Assembly: GCA_026388815.1 (NCBI GenBank)
Contig: JAPLJA010000033.1
Span: forward strand, 1-64,000
Direction: 5' to 3'
DNA length: 64,000 nucleotides
Source: Pseudomonadota bacterium
GTDB lineage: Bacteria; Desulfobacterota; WTBG01; JAPLJA01
Notes under the pieces: generated by a model
Databases searched by the model: none
The model's input: only the letters and a program-made list of their open reading frames with translations
What the model was told of the DNA's origin: nothing
Translations under genes and position numbers: made by a program
Part shown: piece by piece, positions 18,575-28,558 of the stretch
How the letters are laid out: every line of letters starts with the position of its first letter
Position numbering within the stretch: the stretch's first letter is position 1

Positions 18575-19804
18575 ATGTATCGTATGAACGATATAAAGAA
18601 TCCAAATAAATATTTAGGGAACGAACTTAACTATATAAAGAAGGTCCTGGAGGGAGAATCTTGGTCATCTACAGGCGGTAGCTGGACAATTGCACTCGAA
18701 CAGGCTTTTGCGAAAAAAATTGGCACACAATACGCCGTTGCCTTTAACTCGGGAACTTCGACCCTCCATGCTGCCCTTGAAGCAGCAGGCGTTAAGGCGG
18801 GTGACGAGGTTCTTTCACCGGCTATAACGGTGATCATGGATACGACCGCTACCATTCTGGCAAATGCAGTTCCGGTGTACGTCGATGTCAATCCGAAGAC
18901 CTTCACAATGGATCCTGTGGATTTGGCCCAAAAAATTACCCCAAAGACAAGAGCCATAATAACAGTAGCCATTTATGGTCTCTCGCCTGATATGGATTCT
19001 ATTACTGATATTGCTCAAAAGCACAACATACCGGTAATCGAGGATAATGCCCAGGCCGTTCTCAGTTTCTACAAGGGATGCATGCTTGGCACCATCGGCG
19101 ACATGGCGAGTTTTAGTTTTGAGAATACAAAGCATATTTCCTGCGGCGAAGGCGGCATGGTTGTCACTAATAGTGAGGTTTACGCCGAAACTGTGCGGAA
19201 AATCGGAGGACACGGCTTCAAAAATCTCAAAGCGGATGAGGGACGCATCAGGCTCAACCAGGATGTTTTTCAAAACCCCCATTACAAGCGTCACAATATA
19301 CTTGGCTGGAACTATCGACTCTCCGAATTCAACGCAGCCATTGCACTGGCACAGCTCGAGCGTGTCGATGAACTGGTCGATCTGCGCATCAAGTCAGCTC
19401 ATCTTTTCATTGATGTTATGAATACATGTAATTACCTCATTCCCCAGGAAGTCCCGGAGGGATGTGTAAGTTCCTACTACACCCTTGGCGTTGTGTATGA
19501 GGGTGAGGAGCGCATAGGTGTATCCTGGGAAAAGTTCAGAAAGTCCTATATTGAAGAAGGCGGGGACGGGATATACGGCGCTTGGAGCGTACCATATCTC
19601 GAACCGATGATCACAGAAAGGCAGTATGTGAAAAGATGCCCCTGGGTCTATGAGAACGTTAAATATGAAAAAGGATTATGTCCGGTAGCGGAAGCTGTAC
19701 AGCCTAAGATAATGCAGTTTAAGACCAATTATAGGGATCCGAAACTTGCCGAAATAAAGGCTGATGTTCTTTTGAAGACAATTAAGCAGCTTAAAAGCAG
19801 ATAG
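18575..19804 (+). CDS. DegT/DnrJ/EryC1/StrS aminotransferase
   Basis: FNSGTSTLHAALEAAGVKAGDEVLSPAIT, FSFENTKHISCGEGGMVVT. Confidence 0.93.
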   Translation: MYRMNDIKNPNKYLGNELNYIKKVLEGESWSSTGGSWTIALEQAFAKKIGTQYAVAFNSGTSTLHAALEAAGVKAGDEVLSPAITVIMDTTATILANAVPVYVDVNPKTFTMDPVDLAQKITPKTRAIITVAIYGLSPDMDSITDIAQKHNIPVIEDNAQAVLSFYKGCMLGTIGDMASFSFENTKHISCGEGGMVVTNSEVYAETVRKIGGHGFKNLKADEGRIRLNQDVFQNPHYKRHNILGWNYRLSEFNAAIALAQLERVDELVDLRIKSAHLFIDVMNTCNYLIPQEVPEGCVSSYYTLGVVYEGEERIGVSWEKFRKSYIEEGGDGIYGAWSVPYLEPMITERQYVKRCPWVYENVKYEKGLCPVAEAVQPKIMQFKTNYRDPKLAEIKADVLLKTIKQLKSR

Positions 19805-19816
19805 GGGCTGGAACAA

Positions 19817-20494
19817 ATGAAACAAATCATCGTGACCGGTTCAAAAGGGCTGATTGGCACGGAAGTGACTGGATATTTGAAATCCGCCGGCCATAAGATC
19901 ATAGAATGTGATTTGCGCCTAGGGCACGACCTTGCCGACGAAGAATTTGTTAAAGAATTTTTCAAAAAAAACAGGGCGGATTGCCTAGTGAATCTCTTTG
20001 CTTTGAATGATCATGTTGACAGTTCAAAGGAAAAAACTGACCTGTTCAATATTTCCCTGGAATCACTCAGCGACTATTTTAGGATAAATCTCACATGCTT
20101 GTTTTCCGTTTGCAGGGAATTCGCGAGGAATAACAGGAAGGGAACGATAGTGAATTTCTCTTCCACATACGGGATAACGGCGCCTTATCCTAGAATTTAT
20201 AAGGACAACCAAAAACATATCGGCTATTCTGTTTCAAAGGCCGGAGTTATTCAGATGACGAAACATCTGGCGGTTCTTCTGGCACCAGGCATCAGAGTGA
20301 ACTGCATTGCTCCAGGAGGCGTGAAGTATAAACAGGGCAGGGATTTTATTAAAAAATATAGCGAAAATGTTCCTATGAAAAGAATGATGGAGGCGAAAGA
20401 ATTAAATAAAATTGTGGAATATTTATGTTCTAACGATTCTTCCTATGTTACCGGATCGGTATTTTCCGTGGATGGAGGTTGGACTGCATGGTAA
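19817..20494 (+). CDS. Short-chain dehydrogenase/reductase
   Basis: VTGSKGLIGTEV, YSVSKAGVIQM (YxxxK), VNCIAPGGV, SVDGGWTAW. Confidence 0.92.
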   Translation: MKQIIVTGSKGLIGTEVTGYLKSAGHKIIECDLRLGHDLADEEFVKEFFKKNRADCLVNLFALNDHVDSSKEKTDLFNISLESLSDYFRINLTCLFSVCREFARNNRKGTIVNFSSTYGITAPYPRIYKDNQKHIGYSVSKAGVIQMTKHLAVLLAPGIRVNCIAPGGVKYKQGRDFIKKYSENVPMKRMMEAKELNKIVEYLCSNDSSYVTGSVFSVDGGWTAW

Positions 20495-20859
20495 TGGTGC
20501 CGGATGAACTTACTAGACTTTTAGGCGGTATCAGAAGTAATTCGCCTGCGGCAATTGGAGAAGCTCTGATAAAAGTAGAACAAATATTTTTAAAGGAAAA
20601 ACTGATTGCTCCATATAATTATTGCTTTATAGGAACAAAACGTTGAATTGAAAAATTAAATAAAAAGGAGACTTAGTCGTGAAAACGATTGTAATGGCGA
20701 GCGCTACGAAAAATTCAGAAAGGATCATATAGAGTTGATCAGGGGCATAAAGTGTGTGGAGCATTGTGATATGAAGCTGATAGGCGAGTACCCTCAGTGA
20801 TGATATCGTCTTCTCCATTCGTTGTTTGTTGCCAATGATAATGGCATGGGAGCGGAATA

Positions 20860-21741
20860 ATGAGTAAGAAAAAACTGGATTTTTGCGGCCACAGCGTTGG
20901 CGATGATGAGCCGGTCTTCATGATTGCAGAGATTGGCTTGAATCACAACGGGGAGTTAGGAATAGCAAAGAAGCTTATAGATGCGGCGTTCGCGTGCAAC
21001 TGGCACTGTGTCAAGTTTCAGAAGAGAACCCCGGAAATCTGTGTCCCTGACCACCAGAAAACTGTAATCAAGGATACACCATGGGGTAAAATGAAGTATC
21101 TTGAATACAGACATAGAGTCGAGTTTGGAGAGAAGGAATACTCATATATCGACCACTATTGCCACGAGAAGCCGATCTTTTGGACAGCTTCGGTATGGGA
21201 CCTCCCGAGTCTTCAATTCATTCTCAGTTACAATGTGCCGTTTATAAAGATCCCGTCCGCAAAGCTTATCGACGCTGACCTTGTGCGTGCCGCCGCAATG
21301 ACTGGTAAGCCTGTGATTTTATCAACAGGCATGAGCACAGTCGAGGAAATTGATACAGCCGTTTCGGTGTTGGACGAATTTGCAACTGGTAATTACGTTC
21401 TGATGCACACGAATTCTATTTATCCCGCACCTCCTGAGGAGCTGAACTTGCGGGTCATAACCTTCCTCAAGGAACGGTACGGCTGCATCGTTGGTTACAG
21501 CGGCCATGAGTACGACTTGGAGCCGTCTGTTATCGCCGTTTCGCTTGGAGCAAGCCTTGTTGAAAGGCATGTGACGCTCGATCACAATATGTGGGGCTCC
21601 GACCATTTCGCGAGCCTCGAAGTCCACGGCATGGATCTGCTGCTTAAGAGGATAAAAAACATCAATATCATCCTCGGTAATGGCGTCAAGAAGCTATCGG
21701 AAACAGAAGCAGAAGTTAGGAAGAAACTAAGGGGATGCTAA
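20860..21741 (+). CDS. NeuB-like N-acetylneuraminate/nonulosonate synthase without recognisable SAF domain
   Basis: MIAEIGLNHNGELGIAKKLIDAA, IKIPSAKL, STGMSTVEEI, GYSGHEYDL; ends about 293 aa. Confidence 0.9.
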   Translation: MSKKKLDFCGHSVGDDEPVFMIAEIGLNHNGELGIAKKLIDAAFACNWHCVKFQKRTPEICVPDHQKTVIKDTPWGKMKYLEYRHRVEFGEKEYSYIDHYCHEKPIFWTASVWDLPSLQFILSYNVPFIKIPSAKLIDADLVRAAAMTGKPVILSTGMSTVEEIDTAVSVLDEFATGNYVLMHTNSIYPAPPEELNLRVITFLKERYGCIVGYSGHEYDLEPSVIAVSLGASLVERHVTLDHNMWGSDHFASLEVHGMDLLLKRIKNINIILGNGVKKLSETEAEVRKKLRGC

Positions 21742-21745
21742 ACTC

Positions 21746-22507
21746 TTGAAAAGTGCAATATTTATCACCGTCAGATCCGATTCGAGCAGGCTGCCCAACA
21801 AGGCCCTACTGCCCATACTCGGCAAACCTGCAATAGAAATGATCATTCTGCGCGCGAAGCTTGTCAGGAATGTCGACACCATTATCGTCTGCACCACAGA
21901 GCGATACGTCGACGACAATATTGTTCAGATAGCCGAGGACTGCGGCGTCCAGTCTTTCCGCGGTAGCCTCAACGATAAACTCGACCGCTGGCTCGGCGCA
22001 GCAAGGAAGTTTGGCATCGACTGCTTCGTTAACATGGATGGTGACGACCTGCTCTGTGATCCAGAGCTGATGGAGACGGGCGTTAAGCAGCTCATGTCGA
22101 CAGCCGTGGATTTCATAGAGGCTCCTACAGGTCTCATCTGTGGCGCTTTCACCTATGGTATTAGGACAAAGGCTCTCGAAAAGGTCTGTAACATCAAAGG
22201 CACCAGCGACACTGAGATGATTTGGGTCTATTTCAAGGATACTGGTCTCTTTAATGTGGCGACGCTCACAGCGAACGACCCCATTTTTTACGATTCCATC
22301 ATCCGTATGACTCTCGACTATGAGGAGGATTTCGCCTTTTTCAAATCTATTTTCGAGCATTTCGGCTGTGTCAATAATGACACGCCACTGAGGTCAGTCG
22401 TACCATACTTGAAAGAGCATTCTGAGATTGTGCAGCTTAATGCCTTCAGACGACAGGATTGGGCAAGTCTCCAGAAGGAAAAAGCGAAACTGGTGCTGAA
22501 AACATAA
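21746..22507 (+). CDS. Acylneuraminate cytidylyltransferase-like (NeuA/SpsF family)
   Basis: TVRSDSSRLPNKALLPILGKPAIEMII, VNMDGDDLLCDPELM. Confidence 0.85.
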   Translation: MKSAIFITVRSDSSRLPNKALLPILGKPAIEMIILRAKLVRNVDTIIVCTTERYVDDNIVQIAEDCGVQSFRGSLNDKLDRWLGAARKFGIDCFVNMDGDDLLCDPELMETGVKQLMSTAVDFIEAPTGLICGAFTYGIRTKALEKVCNIKGTSDTEMIWVYFKDTGLFNVATLTANDPIFYDSIIRMTLDYEEDFAFFKSIFEHFGCVNNDTPLRSVVPYLKEHSEIVQLNAFRRQDWASLQKEKAKLVLKT

Positions 22508-22625
22508 TGTCTACTTCAGAAATTATGGACAGTAACGTCACCCATGTTGTTTTTGTCATCCTCATCGATTTCGGTCACCTCGGCCGGAACCATCTCTTCA
22601 AGTCATTGCTGAATAGGGTTTGCCA

Positions 22626-23441
22626 ATGAGTTTTAAAGATTTTAAAAAAATCTTACAGCTTCTACGTGAATTCTACGCAATAAACAAATCAGCTTATAAG
22701 AACAGCAAAAACACCAATATTACCAAAAAAAATAGTGAACTTCGCGATAAGTACAATGGTAAACGAATAATTATTATCTATACGGGCACATCAGTGGACC
22801 ATGTTGATTTTAAGCTATTAAAAGATGAATATGTGTTTGGTTGTAGTCTCTTGGCTCTGCATAAAAATTTTGACGATTTAGATGTGAATTTTTATGCAGA
22901 AGTTGATACATGGGGTTATCGTTTACATTATTTTTACAGTTGGTTATCACAAATTATTTATACAAAAACAAAACCTGGAACAAAAATATTTTTCGATGCA
23001 TCTTCTTATGAATTAGTAAAAAAACTTTATGCTTTCAGAGAAAAGGATACTCATTATTTAGCCTTTAATTCGACGTTTTTTGATAACGCCTCAAATGTTT
23101 CTATCGATATTGAAAAATTAAATAATATTATATCATTTGGTATTTTTAGCGCAAGTATTTGCATTTCAATATACATGGGATTTAAAAACATCTATTTGGT
23201 TGGTGCAGATTATACAAAAGATCCTATGATCTCAGGTCATTTTTATGATGGTGTGGAAGTTTGTTCACAACCAAGTCCGGAATTAGTTCAAAGGCATGAA
23301 ATAATTAATGAATTTTCTAATAGTAGAGGTGTGACTATATATAACGTAGTAGATAATGGATTTGATAGTAGAACTTTTAAACAAATTAGAACTGAGGAAT
23401 TTGTGAAAATGATACAGTCAAACAAAAAATCAATAATCTGA
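22626..23441 (+). CDS. DUF115/MptE-like glycan-cluster protein
   Basis: IIIIYTGTSVDHVDF...NIYLVGADYTKDPMISGHFYD; tentative family match. Confidence 0.5.
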   Translation: MSFKDFKKILQLLREFYAINKSAYKNSKNTNITKKNSELRDKYNGKRIIIIYTGTSVDHVDFKLLKDEYVFGCSLLALHKNFDDLDVNFYAEVDTWGYRLHYFYSWLSQIIYTKTKPGTKIFFDASSYELVKKLYAFREKDTHYLAFNSTFFDNASNVSIDIEKLNNIISFGIFSASICISIYMGFKNIYLVGADYTKDPMISGHFYDGVEVCSQPSPELVQRHEIINEFSNSRGVTIYNVVDNGFDSRTFKQIRTEEFVKMIQSNKKSII

Positions 23442-23540
23442 ATTTTTTGCTATATTGGTGCATTGATATTGGTACAAAACAATAACATATTTCATTATAA
23501 AATTAGCATATTCAGTGCCTTGTATAAATCGTGAGAAAAT

Positions 23541-25268
23541 ATGAAGACTTTTTACGGTAAATTTTTATTTATTTTAGGTAATGAGAGAAAAAAAATTAAA
23601 TATTTGTTGCTGCTGTTTCTTTTTTCTTCCATGTTGGATTTGTTCGGAATTGCTTTAATTGGGCCGTTTCTAAACAATTTATTTAATTCAGAGACTGGCG
23701 GGTTTTTTAGTGAAATAAGCAAGGGTGCGCCAGTATATATCGGTATTATGATTGTAGCGGCATTCTGTATTAAAGGGGTAACGGCTTATTATGTCGCAAA
23801 AACTATTGTGTTTTTTTCGTATCGGCAGCAAGGAATATTAGTGAAAAAAATTATGGGAGCGTACCAAAAATATCCATATGAACATTTGGTTACTGTGAAT
23901 ACTGCGGAAATCATTAATACAATAAATAATTATAGTGCTTTGTTTGCCAGTGGTGTTTTAATGAACATACTTGACTTATGGGCGAATTGTTTTGTTGCGC
24001 TTGTGATTATCGGTTTTTTAGCTTATCAGGATTGGATTATTTTAGGCATATTAGTTGGGATGCTTGCATTAGTGATATTTATATATGATTATTTTTTTAA
24101 AGTTCGCTTTGAACGATCAGGAAAAGAGTGTGCCCAGGCGCAGGAACAGATTATTAGAGGCGTTAATCATGCTTTTGGGGGGCTAAAGGAAATCCGGTTG
24201 TTGGGTGTGGAGGATTATTTTTACCGTAAGGTGTCTGTGGCTGTGGATAAATATGCAAATGAGGGGTCAATATCAAGCGCCTTTCAAATTTTACCGCGTT
24301 ATTTAATTGAGACTGTAATGATTGTCTTTGTTGTTTCAGTGTTGATTATTTATTCGTATTTAGGAAGAAATATTCAAGAGATTGTGTATTTATTTGGAAT
24401 ATTCGGAGTGGCGGCGATGAGATTGATGCCGTCATCGAATCAAATTATCGTCTCGATGAGCAAGGTGCGTTTTTCCTTATTTGTTATTGATAGGTTGTAT
24501 GAAACATTGTTGGAGATTGAGCGTTTTGCTGGCAATCAAGAACGGAATGATGCTGGGCGTAGCAAGTTTAAACAATTCAGACAGATTGTGCTTAAGGACG
24601 TTTATTTTAAGTATAAAAATACTGAATATCCTGCACTGAAGGATATTAATATTGTTGTTCGAAGAGGTCAGTCAATTGGCATTATTGGTGAATCTGGCTC
24701 TGGAAAAACAACTTTGGTGAATCTGATTTTAGGACTACTGGCGCCTCAAAGTGGTGAAATTGCCGTTGACGGTGTGACTATTAATAAAAATAATCTGAAT
24801 GAATGGCGTCAATTGTTAGCATATATTCCTCAAGACATTTATTTGATTGATGATACAATTGCCAGGAATGTCGCTTTAGGTATTGAGGATGCTATGATTT
24901 CCTTTGCCCGCTTAGAGAGAGCGATGAAATCAGCTCAGATATGGGATTTTGTGAATCAATTGCCCAAGGGGATCGATACGATGGTGGGCGAACGCGGCAT
25001 AATGTTATCAGGCGGTCAACGGCAACGAATTGCAATTGCGAGGGCCATCTACCATGACCATGACATTATTGTTATGGATGAAGGCACTTCAGCGTTAGAT
25101 GACGAAACTGAAAGCGCAGTAGTGAAGTCGATTGCAGCGCTTAAGGGTGACTATACTCTTATTGTCATTGCCCACCGATACACTACTTTAAAAAACTGTG
25201 ACCTCATATATAAAATGAGTTGTGGGGCAGTGATAGATAGCGGCGAGTACCAAGTTCTGTGTCAATAG
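23541..25268 (+). CDS. ABC transporter, fused TM-ATPase (glycan/lipid exporter type)
   Basis: Walker A GESGSGKTT, signature LSGGQRQRIAIARA, Walker B IIVMDEGTSALD. Confidence 0.95.
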   Translation: MKTFYGKFLFILGNERKKIKYLLLLFLFSSMLDLFGIALIGPFLNNLFNSETGGFFSEISKGAPVYIGIMIVAAFCIKGVTAYYVAKTIVFFSYRQQGILVKKIMGAYQKYPYEHLVTVNTAEIINTINNYSALFASGVLMNILDLWANCFVALVIIGFLAYQDWIILGILVGMLALVIFIYDYFFKVRFERSGKECAQAQEQIIRGVNHAFGGLKEIRLLGVEDYFYRKVSVAVDKYANEGSISSAFQILPRYLIETVMIVFVVSVLIIYSYLGRNIQEIVYLFGIFGVAAMRLMPSSNQIIVSMSKVRFSLFVIDRLYETLLEIERFAGNQERNDAGRSKFKQFRQIVLKDVYFKYKNTEYPALKDINIVVRRGQSIGIIGESGSGKTTLVNLILGLLAPQSGEIAVDGVTINKNNLNEWRQLLAYIPQDIYLIDDTIARNVALGIEDAMISFARLERAMKSAQIWDFVNQLPKGIDTMVGERGIMLSGGQRQRIAIARAIYHDHDIIVMDEGTSALDDETESAVVKSIAALKGDYTLIVIAHRYTTLKNCDLIYKMSCGAVIDSGEYQVLCQ

Positions 25269-25324
25269 TGAAAGAAGAAGATTGTTAGCGCCAAGCTTCA
25301 TATCTGTGCTTAAAAGGAGAATTT

Positions 25325-26296
25325 ATGAGATTTACAATTGGCTTTGAAAAAAATGATAAAGAGAAGTTATTCGAATTATGGAATGATATTATCATAAATC
25401 AGCAGTGGTCTGAAGGTAAATATGCGAAGTTATTTGAGGAAAAGTGGACTGCTTACAATAACAGCCCATCAGTTGTTTTTTCCAGTTGGGCAGGTGCTGC
25501 CCTCGCTGCATTGGAATTCTATGGAGTTAAGGGACAGACGGTGTTATGCCCTTCCAATACATTCATGGCAACACCTTTGAGTGTTATTAAGGCTGGTGGA
25601 AGTATTGAATTCGTAGACTGCAACAGACATGACCTTTGCATGTCTTTCGCTGATCTAAAATATAAAGTGGAACAGTTTAAACCGAAGTTGGTGTGGATTG
25701 TGCACATTGGTGGGCATATTGCTTTTGAAATAGAGAAAATAGCTAATTTGTGCAAGGAAAAAAGTATAGTCCTGTTGGAGGATTGCGCTCATGCTCATGG
25801 GGCTTCATGGAACGGCAAAAAAGCCGGGACATGGGGAGATGCAGGTATTTATTCATTTTATGCAACGAAAACCATTTCAACCGGTGAAGGTGGCATACTG
25901 GTTACCAATAACTCAAGTTTACTTGATTTCTGTCGGCAATATAGAAATTATGGGAAATTCGATTATCAAGTGGAAGGCTTGAATTACCGGATGAGTGAAT
26001 TTACCGCTGCTCTTGGTTGTGTACAGACAGATCGCTTAGATGAAATCGTGTCTTGGAAGAACGAATATGCCTCTAAGCATCTGGACGCGCAATTTCCTAA
26101 CCGTGTTAAATTTCCATCGGGCATGATCTCTGGATACTATAAGTATATCGTTTTTGATCCGATAGAGAAGTCCACTGGCAAGGTGTATGATCAGCCGTGC
26201 CACCGCTTTATAAAAAAGAATTATGTGTTGCACAACTCGGATTGGGTGGCGAAAAATCATTGGTGTGTGCCTTTATACTATAAGGGAGATATATAA
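25325..26296 (+). CDS. DegT/DnrJ/EryC1/StrS aminotransferase
   Basis: SWAGAALAALEFYGVKGQTVLCPSNTFMATP, EDCAHAHGASWNGKKAGTWGDAGIYSFYATKTISTGEGG. Confidence 0.92.
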   Translation: MRFTIGFEKNDKEKLFELWNDIIINQQWSEGKYAKLFEEKWTAYNNSPSVVFSSWAGAALAALEFYGVKGQTVLCPSNTFMATPLSVIKAGGSIEFVDCNRHDLCMSFADLKYKVEQFKPKLVWIVHIGGHIAFEIEKIANLCKEKSIVLLEDCAHAHGASWNGKKAGTWGDAGIYSFYATKTISTGEGGILVTNNSSLLDFCRQYRNYGKFDYQVEGLNYRMSEFTAALGCVQTDRLDEIVSWKNEYASKHLDAQFPNRVKFPSGMISGYYKYIVFDPIEKSTGKVYDQPCHRFIKKNYVLHNSDWVAKNHWCVPLYYKGDI

Positions 26297-26315
26297 AAAT
26301 TCAGGAGGGACTGAA

Positions 26316-27254
26316 GTGAAAGTACTTGTAACAGGTGGTTCAGGTTTTATTGGGTCGCATGTTGTTGATAAATTGAGAGATAAAGGGGTTGATGTGCGCA
26401 TTTATGACATGATCATGCCAACTTTTTGTAAAAATATCGAATATTACCAGGGCAGTATTCTTGATGATATGACGTTAGGCATGGCAATGCATGGAATCGA
26501 TGCCATTTTTCATCTTGCGGCTGTTGCGGATGTCAAGGATGTATTCGAATCACCCCATTATTCAGAAGCTATTAATGTCAGAGGCACGATCAATATTCTC
26601 GAAGCGGCGCGCAGATCGAAAATTAGGGTAATTTATGGTAGCACCACATGGGTTTACAGTGATACGCAAGGGAAAAAGGTCGATGAATCAACTCCGCTTC
26701 AGGCTCCTTTTCACCTTTACACGGCAACAAAATTAGCTGGCGAGTATTACTGTAAAAATTATAGCAATTTATATGGGATAGAAACAACGATTCTTCGATA
26801 TGGTATCCCATATGGACCTAGGGCAAGGGACGGTGCCGTGGTTCCCATATTTGTCGGCAAAGCCTTAAAAGGGGAACCTCTCACCATTGCTGGCGATGGT
26901 TCCCAATTCAGAAAATTCGTTTATGTTGAAGATCTTGCTGAGGGTAATGTCCTGGCTCTGAAATCCATAGCAAAAAACAAGATATACAATCTTGATGGTA
27001 ATGAACAGGTGAGCATAAGACAGATCGCGGAAACCATACAGAAACTGATCGGAGACGTAAAAATCGAATATATACCGGCGCGCACGGGAGATTTCTCTGG
27101 CAAGGAAATTTCAAGCGAACTGGCAAAAAATGAATTAGGATGGGAGCCTAAGGTAAGATTTGAGGAAGGTGTGCGCCGATATATTGAGTGGTATAAGGAT
27201 AGAGACCAAAAAAGAAAAGAAAGCTGGGAGAAAATTGATAGTAATTTAAAATAA
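26316..27254 (+). CDS. NAD-dependent epimerase/dehydratase
   Basis: GTG start; MKVLVTGGSGFIGSHVVDKL; YTATKLAGEYY (YxxxK). Confidence 0.92.
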   Translation: MKVLVTGGSGFIGSHVVDKLRDKGVDVRIYDMIMPTFCKNIEYYQGSILDDMTLGMAMHGIDAIFHLAAVADVKDVFESPHYSEAINVRGTINILEAARRSKIRVIYGSTTWVYSDTQGKKVDESTPLQAPFHLYTATKLAGEYYCKNYSNLYGIETTILRYGIPYGPRARDGAVVPIFVGKALKGEPLTIAGDGSQFRKFVYVEDLAEGNVLALKSIAKNKIYNLDGNEQVSIRQIAETIQKLIGDVKIEYIPARTGDFSGKEISSELAKNELGWEPKVRFEEGVRRYIEWYKDRDQKRKESWEKIDSNLK

Positions 27255-27267
27255 GGATGCAGCTGCG

Positions 27268-27933
27268 ATGAACGTCATTATTGTTGCTCCTCATATGGAT
27301 GATGAAGTGCTTGGTTGCGGTGGGGTGATTATGAAGCATAAAGAAAAAGGTGATAATGTGTCCGTCATCTTTATCGCCCACCGAGTCTATAATCATTCCT
27401 ATAACCACGCAAGAAACGTGATAGAAAAGACTCATGCGCAAAAAGCAAAAGAGATTTTAGGTTATGATCATATCTATTTTCTTGGTTTACCGGATGAAAG
27501 GCTCGATGCTGCCGTTCAAGACATCATTATACCTCTTGAAAGGCAAGTCGAGATGACTCGTCCTGACATTGTATATGTCCCTTTTCGAGGGGATAATAAC
27601 CAAGATCATATCGCTGTTTTTAATGCAGCCAGAGTGGTTTTTAGGCCTACTGCTACCACTTTCATTAAAAAGATATACATGTATGAAGTTCCTTCATCAA
27701 CAGAGCAATCTCCATCTCTCTTAGAGAATGCTTACCTGCCATCCTATTATGTGGATATTAAAAAGTATATTGATAAAAAGCTGGCGGCTTTGGCCTGTTA
27801 TGAAAGCGAAATCCGTCCTTTTCCGCATCCTCGTTCTCCAGATGGCTTAAGAATCTGGTCACAGAAAAGGGGTATGGAAATTGGTTTTGAGTATGCAGAG
27901 GCGTTCATGATCTTAAGAGATAAATGGTGTTAA
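27268..27933 (+). CDS. PIG-L/LmbE family deacetylase
   Basis: VIIVAPHMDDEVLGCGGVIMKHKEKGDNVSVIF. Confidence 0.93.
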   Translation: MNVIIVAPHMDDEVLGCGGVIMKHKEKGDNVSVIFIAHRVYNHSYNHARNVIEKTHAQKAKEILGYDHIYFLGLPDERLDAAVQDIIIPLERQVEMTRPDIVYVPFRGDNNQDHIAVFNAARVVFRPTATTFIKKIYMYEVPSSTEQSPSLLENAYLPSYYVDIKKYIDKKLAALACYESEIRPFPHPRSPDGLRIWSQKRGMEIGFEYAEAFMILRDKWC

Positions 27934-27934
27934 G

Positions 27935-28558
27935 ATGATTTTAGGCATAACGCCCGCACGAGGGGGCAGCAAAGAGATTCCAGAAAAAAACATCAAGCAG
28001 ATAGCAGGGAAACCACTGATAGCTTGGACCATAGAAGCCGCCAGGCAATCGTGGCTCATCGATCGCTATATTGTTTCGACAGAGAGTAATGAGATCGCGG
28101 AAGTTGTAAGAAAATTCGGCGCTGAAGTATTGTGGAGACCACCTGAGTTGGCAACTGATGAGGCATCAACTCTTGCTGTGCTTCAGCATGCCATTGAGTG
28201 CATACCCACTGATATTGTTGTCTTGCTTCAGGCCACATCGCCGGTTAGAAGACCTGGGCTTATTGATGAGTCTATTCAAGATTTTTATCTTAATGACTAT
28301 GACTCACTGGCGACAGGATTCTATTGCAAATACGTTGAATATGGAAGGAATGATCTTCATCGCCAGAACATTTCAGGATTCTTCTACGATGATGGTAACG
28401 TGTATGTTGTGAAGGCCGACCTTGTGAGAAACGGAGATCGGTATGGAACCAAGGTCGGCCGCAAAATTATCAGCAGGTGGGAAAATGTTGATATAGATGA
28501 TATGTTCGACTTCTGGGTTGCTGAAAGGATTCTCGAATGCGGAATGGTCAGATGGTAA
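27935..28558 (+). CDS. Acylneuraminate cytidylyltransferase (NeuA/PseF-like)
   Basis: MILGITPARGGSKEIPEKNIKQIAGKPLIAWTIEAA, LLQATSPVR. Confidence 0.92.
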   Translation: MILGITPARGGSKEIPEKNIKQIAGKPLIAWTIEAARQSWLIDRYIVSTESNEIAEVVRKFGAEVLWRPPELATDEASTLAVLQHAIECIPTDIVVLLQATSPVRRPGLIDESIQDFYLNDYDSLATGFYCKYVEYGRNDLHRQNISGFFYDDGNVYVVKADLVRNGDRYGTKVGRKIISRWENVDIDDMFDFWVAERILECGMVRW

